A DNA stretch of 64,000 bases from NCBI RefSeq assembly GCF_031143425.1, contig NC_090445.1, forward strand, positions 1,196,322,691 to 1,196,386,690, written 5' to 3'. The position numbers were made by a program, and so were the translations under genes. The notes beneath the pieces were generated by a model. The model did no database searches. It was given only the letters and a program-made list of their open reading frames with translations, and was not told where the DNA came from. Position 1 is the stretch's first letter. Every line of letters begins with the position of its first letter. Shown one piece after another: positions 42,423-54,059 of this stretch. Origin of the DNA: Pleurodeles waltl (lineage: Eukaryota > Chordata > Amphibia > Caudata > Salamandridae).

Positions 42423-44557
42423 GTTGCAATCCTAGCTGTAGTCAGTACGGCCATTGTCCAGGGCTGGGAACACCTTCTTCTCATGCATCAAAATAACTAA
42501 GTGGCAACTTCTAGTGCAGGACACTTCAACAAGCAGTTCTCACAAGAAAGTTTTAAGACATTTACAGATCGCTTGGTCTGCTGCATGTGAACAATGAACA
42601 ATATTAATTATCGGCTTTCACAAAACATTTCCGAACATTTATTTATGCCATGCAACTTAACATGTGTCTTAATCGACTACGCCCAAAACTCCACAGCTCA
42701 TCAATGCTCATATATTCTAGGCAAATACACAATATTAATACGTTATGATCCACTAATACATTTTATTCTACATGTGCACATTATTTAAACTTTAAGAACA
42801 AATTATTTATTAGTTGTCATATGCGTGATAGTGGCCACTCAAGTGGGAACATTGTCCAAAGCACCTAGTTTCTATGTTAGCCTAATTCATGTAAATCTTT
42901 AATCATTAATCAATGCAAATTTCAGTAGTAATTTCCCTTGCCCTTCATGGTCAGTTAGGCTGCCACTGCCTCTCCTGCCTTCCCAGCTTGGGCAATTTGT
43001 TTTCTCTGCGCCCTCCTCCCTGCCCTCAATAATTTGAGTGTGTGTCCCTGACATCTACCTCCCAACAGTATTCTAAAGAACAACTAGATTGCTAACATTC
43101 TATATTTATTACAAAGGTGGGGCACACCTGATGTCATCTTGAGGTAATCAAAAATATAATACCTAAAGCCTTTTCTTTAGAAAGTATAAAATTTAGAGGA
43201 TCTTATTCCCATTGATGGTTACTGCAATTAAAAAAAAAACAATCATTGCAATGCAATGGGACTCGCATTTGCTCGAGTTAGAGCTATTACTGTTTTAAAT
43301 TACTAACTGAACTTTTCTTGCCACAAACATAAAAATGAAAAGTAAAACAGTTGACATAAGCAAGCCAATTCAAAGGTCCATGGCCGCCATCAGCGTGAGC
43401 GTGAAGGTGAGACACATAAGGAAAAAGAAGTTCACTTGACTGCATCAGCAAACGTGCAATTATCCATGTAACAGGGTTGATGGCCAAGGAGGTAACAAAA
43501 CTGCCCCAAGGAGGGACAAACATAAAACATTTACCAATGATAACAAAGGATTTTTTAAAGGCAACCCCATCAACAAGTGATAGTGATGGGTGTGCGGTGG
43601 GCGTGATTAAAAGCTCACCAATATATTTCAACACGTCAGAGAGCTTGTGCGCCCGACCTAATACAATGGGGGCATATTTTCTGAGTTCTCAAATAGCGAC
43701 AAAGCACTTTTACATTATTTGCTATCTTTATGATAAATAAAGAAATAATAAAGAAAGAAAATGAATGTGTCCTTGTGTAATGTAACTGATGCTCATGTAA
43801 AGCACTTCCATACATTCTGGTCAAGCCTGCACTGTATAAAACTGCAGAAAATCACAAAAATTAAGTTTTTCTGCTCACTTCTGTCAGTGGGCTATCCTTG
43901 GGCTACATTTGGGTGATATGTGTGCTACATTTGGGTTGTTTTTCTCTGGTGGCCATCTTGGGAGACTTATTTGTTATAAAGCTCAGTAATTTCCTTATTT
44001 ACTGCAGTATACTCAGAAGAAAATGCTTTTAGTTTTCCACTTTGATTCCAAATGATAGGGTTCAGATGTGCCACTTTTTTGGCATAAATTCAGAAAGTTA
44101 GCACTCTAGTTGCTCATTAGAGCACTGCAAGCTGCTGATCACCAGGGAGTTAACCGGCAGCCTGTTGCTGGTGTATGAATGTTTTAATGAAATAGAGGAG
44201 AAAGATATTTGAGAACTCTCTTAAAACATGTCCTAATTTTTCTTTCTACAGCACTAACCATAATTTCTGTGACAAAATGAACCTGCTCATTTTGTCCCCT
44301 TGTAAATTACATGTTTCAAGTTTTACCAGTTTGATTCAATCAAAATGGGTTCGGGTATGCCACACTTTTGTCATATGTAAGACTATTAGTGCTCTAGTTG
44401 TTCTTTAGAACACTTGGAGGCTGCAGTAAAACACAAGAGAGTCAACCGACAGTCTGCTCCTGTTGGATTGGAAGTACATGTTTTACTGACAATGTCAGAC
44501 TTCATTCTCATATAGCTGAGAAAGGTAGTGTAAATTTACAGAAAATATGCTCTCACT
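42423..44557 (+). repeat. 2.1-kb direct repeat, copy 2
   Basis: Same orientation as copy 1, offset 3866 bp at the start. Differences include an AAATAAAGAAATAATAAAG insertion near 43735, a 6-bp insertion near 44506 and scattered substitutions. Flanks differ on both sides from those of copy 1. Confidence 0.9.
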
Positions 44558-44599
44558 TTAGCTTTTGGAGCACCTTCCTGAACCTCTATGGAAAATCAT

Positions 44600-45493
44600 G
44601 AGAAAACAGTTTTCTCTCTTTCTGGCATGGCATCTGCCAGGTCTGAGCGTCATGTGAGTCCTGCTGTGGTTTCCCTTTTCGATCCACTACCACACTTCCT
44701 GAGGAGTGTGGAAGAAGAGGGCAAGTCCCTGGGACTGAACCATCAGCTGGGCTGGGTAGAACATTGCGTAAGTTACTCCCATTTGTCTCAGTTTTCGCTT
44801 CACTGCCAGCAAAGTATTCTGACGGGTTTGAATTTTTCTTGAGTAGTGTGGGAATATCATTACCCTAGTATTGTTCATAATTATATCACCTTTTTTCTGA
44901 GCTTGTGACAGGATTGTGTCCCTGTCCTTATAATGCAGGAGACATGCTATTATCACTCTAGGTAGGGCCCCTGGTAGAGGTGATCGCAGAGGGACTCTAT
45001 GCGCTCTCTCCAGTGCGAAAAAGGCCGACAGCCCAGATGGTGCTATTTCATCTTTGAACCATACTTTAAGGAAGGCAATCATGTCCCGGCCCTCTGCTCT
45101 TTCGGGTATCCCCAGTATCCATATATTGTTGAGCCTGGACCTATTCTTCGCATCATCTGCTTTTGGTTCTAAGACTCTGACCTTGTTCTCCAGTTCCGTT
45201 AGTGGCGCTTGCGCTTCTGTCAGGGCGGCTGGGCTATCTGCTATGTCTCTCTTCACCGTAGTAACCCTCTCAGCCAAATGACGATCATCCTTTAGTAGCC
45301 CAAATTCGGCCCCCAGAGTGTCAATTTTTGTTTCTAGGGTGTCGCAGGAGGCCTTTACTGCTTGAAGTATATCACATAAAATAGGGCTTCCTGTTGATGG
45401 TGGGGATACGTCTTGTTGTTCTAGGGAGCCCGGTCTTTCCAGTAACACTTCCCGATCCATAACTGTTTCTCTTTTTTTGCTGGTCTTCCCCAT
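44600..45493 (-). pseudogene. Tx1/L1-type LINE ORF1 protein, 5' part of a truncated element
   Basis: The open frame 45493-44687 (268 aa) begins MGKTSKKRETVMDREVLLER. A coiled-coil region follows (about residues 55-115, heptad-like KVRVLEPKADDAKNRS), then the RNA-binding RRM-like domain of L1 ORF1p: NNIWILGIPERAEGRD, FFALERAHRVP, RVIIACLLHYKDRDTIL and the C-terminal domain MIFPHYSRKIQTRQ to FFHTPQEVW. The Arg/Leu/Tyr pattern is that of the Transposase_22 family. The frame ends at a stop at 44687 and no ORF2 follows on the minus strand, so the 3' part is lost. ORF1p packages the element's RNA. Confidence 0.85.
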
Positions 45494-45835
45494 GTTAAGG
45501 TAAGTTATGTTTACTGGCCGTCATTTTTTCAGGTCTCTGCCCAAGTCACTGCGAGTTCTCTTCATGCGGCTTTACGGAGGGCTTCCCCAGATGGATCCCT
45601 GTTTTATACTATGGGATCTTTCTTCCTGTCCCTGGAGTGCCTGTCGGGCCAGCCAGGGCTTCGCCCTCCTCTCTCTCCTGTTTTCTCTCCTGAGTCACGG
45701 AGAGTCAAGGCGCATGTGGTGCCCGGTGTCTTCTATAGCTGCCGATGTGTCATTTGTTGGTCTGTATTTTGCAAATTTGGATTTTAAATTAATTGGTATT
45801 TTATACCCTAATCAATACTTACCTACAGTTTAGCA
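45494..45835 (-). other. Probable 5' UTR of the Tx1/L1-like element
   Basis: GC-richer than its surroundings and directly upstream of the ORF1 start on the minus strand. It includes AGTATAAAACAGGG on the minus strand near 45605, a possible TATA box. Confidence 0.4.
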
Positions 45836-45889
45836 GTTCACAATTTGCAGTTCAGTAAAAGTCATAAATTACAAATCGCACTATAGCCG

Positions 45890-47930
45890 CAAGTGACTCC
45901 TTAAAACCATCTAAAGCCCCAGGTCCAGGTAAGATACAGGGGGATTTATATAAGTCTGAGACGAAAATTTGGTCCAGTTGTATCAATATGTTATCCAATG
46001 CAATAGCAGCTGGGGGCCCAATGCCCAGCACCTGGAAAGGGGCCGAAATAATACCTATTTATAAGAAGGGTGAAGTGAGTTCCCCCGCAAACTATAGGCC
46101 CATCAACCTTATCGACAGCCTTCAAAACGTTTTTGCTAAACAATTATTAGATATGCTGTTGGACTGGGTTGAAGTCTGTAGGTGGGCTTTCGTTCCAAAA
46201 CCTGCACAGTGGATCAAGTCTTTCGGATGGCGCTTCTTTATTGGAAATATGTAACCCTGGACGAACAAAACCTATACGTTGCTTTTGTGGACCTTCGGTC
46301 TGCATTTAATTTGGTCCCCAGAGAGAAATTGTGGGATATCTTGCACAATATATGTGTTCCAGGGACCATAATCCATCTCCTACAGCGGCTACACAAGGGC
46401 ACATATGCTCAGGTGAGATGGGGTAATCAGGGTGAACTAACAGACCATATCCCTATCCAGCGGGGGATCCGTCAAGGCTGTGTCCTGGCACCAATACTAT
46501 TCATCCTATGTATAAATGAGGTGAACCAAGCTGTGTCTTTTTGCCAGAATGATGCTCCCTCCTTAAATGCTCAAAAAATCCCTATACTACTCTTTGCTGA
46601 CGGCTCTGTTCTCATTTCTGAGACTCCAATGGGGCTCCAGAGTCTTGTAAATAGGTTTACAGCACTTTGCGCTGATCGTGGGTTGGAACTGAATGTTAGC
46701 AAAACCAAATTGATGGTGTTTAGCCCAGGGCCAGCCACAAGATGCACGATCACTGTAGCTGGGGTTCCTTTTGGTAAAGTCAGTTCAAAAGGTTATTTGG
46801 CCATTAGGATCTCTAATAAACTGCATTAGGAGGATCAGATTAGCAAAAGCGTTCCCTACTCCAACATAGATCGGGAGCCATTCTGCGTTTCCACAAAAGC
46901 CATTTCTCTGGCTATGTGCTGCTGCCTATGGGGCTGAGTTGTGGGGCTTTTGCAAAAGTCAGAAACTGTCTGTGAGTGAAAACTGTTTTGCAGGAGCACT
47001 ACTTGTGTGTCCAGGTAGCATCCCTTTGATTCCTATCTTTCTGGATCTTGGTTTTAATCGTATCTCAGATATGTTAGCCCTACGACTGTTACTTTTTTGG
47101 GTAAGGATCTGAACTATTCCGTAGCTTATTACTTATAGGGACTCACTTCTTGATCTTTTGGATAGACCAAATGCAGCCTCTATTCCGTGGTTTAAGCATG
47201 TGTCTAGTCGGTTTCGTACTTTGAGTCTCTGGAGATATTGGGAGAATCCATAGGACCTAGGGAAGGCCCAGAAGCAATCTTTGAAGTTAGCCTATTGGTG
47301 TTATGTCAGGAACAACTGTCTCCTTGGCACATCTCATGGGCGGTTGACCAGTCAATTTCCTGATTTCAAATGGTGCCCCCAGTACGAACCCTTTTTTGGA
47401 TTTCATCCCTGACTCCTTGGGAAAGATGTCAGTTTTTGGTATGAGTGTTTGCCGCTAATGTCTTTTACCAGATGTCCAGGCTGTAACGGTGCCCCCGAAT
47501 CAGTTGAATGTTTTCTGTTTTTATGCACAGCTTACGATTTTGCACGACGCAAGTGGATTCGCCCAGTTTATCAGAACATGGGCATCAGGCAACATGTTAC
47601 TGCCATTAGGATTTTAAAGAATGTCACCTCTATTGTTTTGCTTCATGCAGTTAGCAAGTTCCTTGTGGCTGCATGTACTAATCTTTTAAAAAATATGTAA
47701 TTTATATATTCTCTTCCTTTTTATAAATATAAATCTGATTGATTATTGGTGCTAATTATCTATGTTTTAGGGTAAGGACTTCGAGAAGCAATTAATTTTT
47801 ACTGATAGTACTGTGATGTCCTTTTTTTAAATTGTTTTTAGCCTATTTAATAGTGTAATCGCATGGAGTATTATGGTTCTATGCTTTGATGGTTTTATGA
47901 CCGAATAAAGCTTGTGTAATTGATACTGAT
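45890..47930 (+). pseudogene. Non-LTR retrotransposon (LINE) ORF2, RT domain to 3' end, inactive
   Basis: The RT domain can be followed from about 45897 (SKAPGPGKIQGDLYKS) through IIPIYKKGEVSSPANYRPIN, then after a frame change near 46190 CTVDQVFRMALLYWKYV, YVAFVDLRSAFNLVPREK (motif A), IQRGIRQGCVLAPILF (motif B) and LLFADGSVLIS (motif C). The expected FADD is FADG, so the second catalytic Asp is lost. Stops occur after 46829; the C-terminal domain reappears at 47449-47700 with a Cys-rich FTRCPGCNGAPESVECFLFLC-like knuckle. The 3' end is AT-rich and finishes near CGAATAAAGCTTGTGTAATT (47903-47922), a LINE-type tail. The 5' part (ORF1, endonuclease) is missing. It is probably the same broad group as the LINE split by the DIRS element. 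Confidence 0.82.
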
Positions 47931-48270
47931 CACAGGGAGTTTCGTACTTCCACAGGGTGCTGCATTAAAACCTTCATAGGTTATGCGTGGAAGTTAATCG
48001 ATGACATGATTTCATGATTTCTCCCAGGGACCTATGGGGGCCCTTAGTTGCGACTTAAGACCACCTTCTATCTCTCGTAGTTGCAATAATAAGATCTTAA
48101 AAACAGGCTATCTTCAAAAATTTGACAAGCTTACAGATTAATTGTGAGTAACCCGGGACAAAGCACACAATTATTGCTTCCCTGCTGGTGTCAAAGCTAT
48201 GATTTAAATATAGCATCTGCAACATTTGCAGGCGTGGACAGGTTCAGATTAGAATAATAAGGTCTTCTTC
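47931..48270. other. No recognised gene
   Basis: About 340 bp between the LINE tail and the first pentamer array, with nothing recognised. Confidence 0.4.
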
Positions 48271-48850
48271 TTTGTCACTCTAGTGCCTGCACAGTATCTA
48301 ACTCTGCTTTGCACCACTATACACCACTCTATGCTACTAAACTGTAATCTGCACTTTATTCCTCTGCACTCTATGCCACTCACCTATACTCTGTGCCACT
48401 GCCCTCTGCATCACTCAACTCTGTCACTCCTCTCTTCACCATTCTACTCCCCTCTATTCTATGCCACTGCACTCTACGCCACTCTACTCTGTGCCACTCT
48501 GCTCTGTGCCACTCCACTCAGCGCCACTCTGCACCACTGCACTCTACTAAGCACCACTCTGATTAACCCCACTGCATTCTACAACGTTGCATTGATCGCC
48601 CCTGAATTCAATGCCACTGCACTCAGTGCACTCTATTCTGCTGTACTGTGCAACACTCTGCGTCAGTGCACTCTAAACCAGTCCACTCAACTCTATGCCA
48701 CCCCAGTGTATGGCACTCTACGGGACTCCACATAATGCCACTCCAGTACACGACACTCTCTGCTGCTGCACTGTACAACACTCGAGTCTACTCTTCACCA
48801 CTCCACTCTACAACACTCCACGCCACGCTCCACTATTCCATTACCTTTTA
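48271..48850. repeat. Pentamer-based satellite array 1 (CCACT/GTGCC type)
   Basis: Degenerate 5-bp periodicity built from ACTCT, GTGCC, ATGCC, ACTCC and CTCTG. Runs such as CCACTCTACTCTGTGCCACT recur throughout. Short open frames in it are not genes. It is followed after about 55 bp by a GCCAATA hairpin. Confidence 0.88.
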
Positions 48851-48882
48851 GCCATGCTGAACATGAGCCACGCTGGTGAACA

Positions 48883-48970
48883 ACATGGCCAAAACACTTT
48901 GGCAAAGCCAATATATCTTGCATAGGCAAGATCTATTGGCTTCCCAAATGCTTGTTGACTGAAGCACCTA
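48883..48970. repeat. Hairpin-bearing dispersed repeat, copy after array 1
   Basis: CTTTGGCAAAGCCAATATAT leads into an imperfect hairpin (GCCAATATATCTTGC pairs with GCAAGATCTATTGGC, 48907-48940), followed by CAAATGCTTGTTGACTG. Related sequence occurs near 51930-51975, 54080-54130 and 54390. Confidence 0.65.
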
Positions 48971-50480
48971 TGAACATGCTCTCTAGAACATCTGTCTTCT
49001 CATTTGTTAGGGCACCCCTGTCAGAATCAATCATCGTCATATTTATGGCTTTTTTTTAATGCACCAAAAATGTTTTGTTGATTTCTAATGATCATGCTTG
49101 TCCTGAAGCCTCTGGGTAAACAATTGTTCCACTCTTCCATTCTGCTAGGATTGTTTTTAATAGTTTCACACAAGTGACTTGTTTTCAGTACACCTACCGA
49201 TTTATGTGTTGCCTGTCCACCAAATGCGAATCGGGCTTCATCTTTTGCATGCAGGATACTACTTCTTGGAGGGCTTAATATTTTTTAACATGGCTGGCAA
49301 GTTTCAATTTTCTTTTGCATGACTTTAATATTTTTTGCTACCTGTTTTTATGTGACATATAAGTCCCTGAATATAATGTGTGATAGGCTAAAAAAATCAG
49401 AGATTGCTGAAGTTGTCACGTATGGCATGGAGCAACATGGCAATAGCACAGCGTAAATTACTTTCTAGTGTGCCCTTTGTCTTAACTTCTGTTGTGTCTC
49501 ATTTGAGCATAGTATGTGCGTTATTAACCGTTTCTAGGAGCAGTCGGACTGGAGGAATAACGTTCTAATATTTTCATCGTGTTTTCATAACGAAACGCTT
49601 TCAGAGCAGTTTTAACTCATCTTACAGACGCCCAGGCTACAGACTGGAATAGTCTGAAACATGTCACGTTGATTGAACATAATCATAGAGAAAGCACAAA
49701 AGGGTAGTAAGGGTGAAAGGCGCCGCACATCTGAGCAGTGAAACAATTGTATATGTGCAAGTATTTAGAGTGAAAGCAGGGTCTGGTGCAACCTGGCCCA
49801 GTGCCTTACTACCCGGTAGGCACAAATACGGGTATCCGAGTACCCATAGACAAACTTGAAAAAGATGGCCACAGCACACAGAGTATATAGTCCAATGGTG
49901 TGACAGGGATAATTATCCCTGATAGTATATTGATGAAGTGAAAGGTAGACTGGAGTCCAAGGTCTTGTTTTGCAGATGTTGTCTTTAATTGTAGATGCTA
50001 GAGATCATAATGTCATCAACGAGATACAGCCAACACGTGTTTCGTCACACAAGTGACTTCATCAAGGCTGGGCCATCTGGCCAGAATGGTACGTGACAAA
50101 GGTAGGTAGCGAGGGAGCCCCGTGATCAGTTAGCTGGGCTCCAGAAAGTCAATAGTTGCTTTTAGGAATGGACCTAGTAGTAATGAGCCTGGGTAGGGTA
50201 ATGTACCCGTAAGAAAAGGGCAGTAATGGCACTCAGCTAAACATAATAGATGCTCTATTTTTATAAAGAAGGAAGGGTTTTACTGACCTCATGCATGCTG
50301 TAATATAGTGTATATTGCCAGGTGAATTGTTCTTGGCCAAACCACACCAAAAATGCTTTAGGTTTCAGTGAGGCTTTCTCGGAACAGTGCTATGATGTGC
50401 GATATTGTTATCTGTGTTTATATGATTAGATCCTTTACCAAAGAAGCTTTTCTAGACTTAGGCCAAGAGTTTGTGAAAGT
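48971..50480. other. No recognised gene; possible short dispersed repeat at 49.98-50.09 kb
   Basis: Mostly AT-rich DNA. Near 50030-50075, CAACACGTGTTTCGTCACAC followed by AAGTGACTTCATCAAGGC resembles the CACGTGTTTCG cores of dispersed amphibian repeats. I cannot define ends or family. Confidence 0.35.
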
Positions 50481-50489
50481 AGGCATGTA

Positions 50490-50750
50490 ACATTGGCATG
50501 GGCACCGCAGGGGCCCCCAGGGGCCCCGCAGCACCCCCTACCGCCATCCTGTTCATGGCGGGTTTCCCGCCATGAACAGGATGGCGGTAGGGGGTGTCTC
50601 CATGGCTCCGCCGCCATGGAGGATTCACTGGGGCAGCGGTAAACTGGTGGGAGACCGCCGGTTTACCCTTTCTGACCGCGGCTGAACCGCCGCGGTCAGA
50701 ATGCCCTCGGGAGCACCGCCGCCAGGGTCAGAATGACCCCCACAATGTCC
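50490..50750. mobile_element. Harbinger-like MITE fragment with a perfect 31-bp palindrome
   Basis: A perfect inverted repeat (50532-50562 and 50566-50596, spacer TTT) starts CACCCCCTACCGCCATCCTG. It is followed by ACCGCC-rich sequence and the palindrome GGTCAGAATGACC at 50726-50738, also found near the right end of the Harbinger element (13781-13793). No coding capacity. The GGCGGT/ACCGCC content and shared palindrome suggest a non-autonomous relative. Confidence 0.65.
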
Positions 50751-52910
50751 GCAAGGCAGAAAGAGAAATATCTCTTTGCAAAAGTACCATCATTTTTGGT
50801 TGCTTTTCTGCAAAAACACCCGCCTTGTGAGTTTGTTGAAGGAAAAAAGTATATAAATGCTGGGATGGCCAAATAAACGTGATACCTGACTGGAATTCTT
50901 CTGTGCATGCAGTTTATTCATTAAAGGCACAGAGATCCCTGCCAGTTAGGTGGTTCCCTCTAAATATGGCCAGAGGTTCTCTACTGCGGGCGGGGTGCTT
51001 CGGTGTCAGAGGCCAAAACCTTTTTTTGCCCCGGCCTATGAAAGTATGCATGACCACCACAGTGATTACGCTGATCACACTACATTTAGGCTTACTCTTT
51101 TCCCACATTGATTTTTCCTGTGCTTCCCTCCCCATCCTTCCACAACAGGGATTTTTACTTGAGGCTGCAACAGCACATGCGCTGCATGCGCTCTCGCTTG
51201 CAAGACACTATTGTTTACAGATAGGGGTTGGAGCCTTCCCATTGCTTACCAGTTAATAGCTTCAGTGTCACTTTTTTAGGGTCAAGCCTGCGTCGCATGC
51301 GCTTGCGCATGCGTTTCACTAAGCGAGACGCTTTAGTTACTAAAAAGGACTCGGAGCCGCCTCCACGTCATGTCATTGGTTCATGGGCTTGCCTATTAGA
51401 ATCTGCTTGATTTCATTAGTGGAAGGCATGCATATGTCATGCCTTTTTCGGTGGATAGCCCTCCTCGAGCGCATCGCCCAAGTACAGAAAACATGCGAGG
51501 CTCGCTGTTTTCCATCCGGCCCGTGGACTCCTTTTTCTCTCTTTTCCCAGCGCCATCTCGCTTGGCAGAAGTTGAGCGCTTTCCATAATATCAACCCTGT
51601 TTCACAGTTAATTGCACTCACTTTTCCGGTTAGTACATAAATGCACTTTTGCCGATAGGTTTAATTACCAGTGAAAAGTCGGGTTAGGAGTTTACAACGC
51701 TGTCAGCTCTAACACGAGCAAACGCGAGACCCGTTGCATTGCAAATGCTTGTTTTGCATCCTTTTAATTTGCCAGTGCAGGCCAAGCGTCACTTCTGTTG
51801 CTTTCTGTGAAGTTCGGACCAAGCACAGATTGATTCAGCTTAATCAGTGTCAGTCCGCTGCTCCTACCATTATTGGGGTAGTATTTCTTCTTCGCTTGTG
51901 CTTCTATGCAGCATGTCTTAAAAACACTGACAAAGCCAAAGGATCTTGCCTAGACGAAACCTGTTAGAATGCTTGTTTGATCTCCTTCTTTCTTGTAGTA
52001 CAGAGTGAAAGCAATAGGTTTTTTTAGGTCTTGGCTAGACATCAATGTGCTGTCTCTTCAAGACTATTGTATACGACAAGGGGCCTGCAGTCTGCCCATT
52101 GCATACCGCTCGTTGACTTTAGTGTCACTCTTATTGATTTGTAGTTGGCCAGCATGTGCCAGTTGTCATTTCCTTTTCTTTGTGTGGCGCATGGACCAAG
52201 CAACGATTGATTCAGTTTAATTATAGTGTGCCTGCCACTCACACTGTTATTCAGGTACTATTTCTTCTGACCCATTCCCTCAACCACATTTTTCATGTTC
52301 CTACCCCATCCCTCCAACCCACCCGTCCCCATCTTTACTTTAAACATAAGCATGCCCACTTTGAACTGGCTTTGATTCTCCTAATGTTACCCGATTGTAA
52401 GAAGTGTACTTGCAGGGCTACTTTGGCTTAAAATGCAACATATTATCCTATTTTAAAAGCAGTGTACTTTCATGCATATTAACAATGGACATATTTTGAA
52501 GGCATAAACATTTTTATATTCCTCTCTTCTTATTTTTAATAGCCAGGATACTTCATTTAAACCCACACCTTCTCTCATTTACTTAACACAGGCAAGCATA
52601 TTTCACTCAACATGTGCCACTGCCTGTGTTTCCAAGATGTGGAAGCCACACTCATTCATGGACGCATTAACTTCATATCATTCCTCCAGTCACTGTTACA
52701 AACTTCAGATGTCATTTGTCCACGATGCAAGTCCAAGTCTGCACAAGCTTCCACAAAAACGTTTTCTTTATAAACAAACACTGTTCTTTTCACCCCCTGT
52801 TGTTTCATTTGACTACTTATATTTACTGCCTTCATCCTCGCTTTCTTTGTCTTGCTACCCCTGCGTTTCCAAAATCACCACCATGTTCTTTGTGTTCTGT
52901 TGTTCAGTCT
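50751..52910. other. No recognised gene; diverged dispersed repeats
   Basis: Two diverged copies of one segment are visible: GGACCAAGCACAGATTGATT near 51818 and GGACCAAGCAACGATTGATT near 52192, both followed by a pyrimidine-rich TATTTCTTCT. Preceding blocks (TTGCTTACCAGTTAATAG near 51243 and TTGCATACCGCTCGTTGA near 52100) also match. A GCATGCGCTTGCGCATGCG palindrome lies at about 51296-51314. No sustained reading frame. Confidence 0.45.
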
Positions 52911-54050
52911 GCACACACTTCCACTCCATAACATTCCACTCCACACCTTTTCATGCCACATAAATCAACACCACACAGTTCCAAGCCCACGATTCAACTC
53001 CACACAATTCCATACCACACAATTCCACACTACATCACACAGATCCACTACATGCCACACAATTCCATGTCTCACAATTCTAGGCCACACAATTCCATGC
53101 CACACAATTCTACTCTGCTCTACACAGTTTCACTCTGCAGCACATAATTCCACACCACTCCATGCCACATAGTTCCACTCCTTGCCACCTAATTCCATTA
53201 CACCCCATGTCACATATTTTAACTCCAATGAATTCCACTTGGATCTATGCCACAAAATTCCACGCCACACCTCATAACTCCATGCCACATCACATAATTC
53301 CATTCCATGTTATATAATTCCATGCCATGCCACATAATTCTACTTCACACAATGGCACTCCAAGTCAAACATTTGCACTCCACACCAAACAGTTGCACTC
53401 CACACCACACAATTCTACTTCTGACAATTTCACTTCATGCTACACAATTCCATGCCACACAACGCAATTCCAGTCTTCATATTTCAGCTCTATGCTACAT
53501 AATTCCACTTCAGGACCATTAATTCGGTAATTTCCAATCCATTCCATACCAAATAAATTCACTCCACGCCACATAATTTCACTCTACTAAACATCACACA
53601 GTTCCTTTCCACATATCGCCACTCCACGCCACACAGCCCCACTCCATACAATTCCATGCCACAATCCCACAACACATAATTCTGCCCCATGCAACACCAA
53701 ATAATTGGATGTCACATAATTCCACTTCACGCCACATAATTTCACTCCACACCACATAATTCCACTCCACTCAATGCCACACTGTTCCATGCCACACAAT
53801 TCCACACCACACTATTCATTTCACATAAGTGCACTGCACGTCATATAATTCCACTACGCACCACATAATTCCACATTATGCCACATATTTCCACTTCTTC
53901 CCACTCCATGCCACACTGTCATTCTACTCCATTATACACAATGCCACTCCACACTGTGCCACACAATGCCACTCTGCTCCACGCCTCACAGGGCCACTCC
54001 ACTGCACACCACACAATGCCACGTCAGTCAGTGCCACTCCACGACATCAA
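52911..54050. repeat. Pentamer-based satellite array 2 (CCACACAATTCCATG type)
   Basis: 5-bp periodicity with pentamers ACTCC, ATGCC, ACACA, ATTCC and ACATA, forming 15- and 20-bp units such as CCATGCCACACAATT. It is about 1.1 kb long and degenerate at both ends. It is followed within about 40 bp by GCCAATAAGTCTTGC and GAGAGCTATTGGC (54089-54120), a hairpin related to that after array 1. Confidence 0.9.
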
Positions 54051-54059
54051 AACAAATAG

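Noticed and set aside
38557..44557. The two 2.1-kb repeats as LTRs of one retrotransposon
   Set aside because: The ends are TG...CA-like, but the sequences flanking the pair (GTTGT and CTTTA) are not a duplication, no polypurine tract precedes copy 2, and the interior has no retroelement gene.
48283..48735. A 150-residue open frame over array 1
   Set aside because: Entirely within a degenerate pentamer satellite; the peptide repeats Ala-Thr-Leu-Leu motifs dictated by the DNA repeat.
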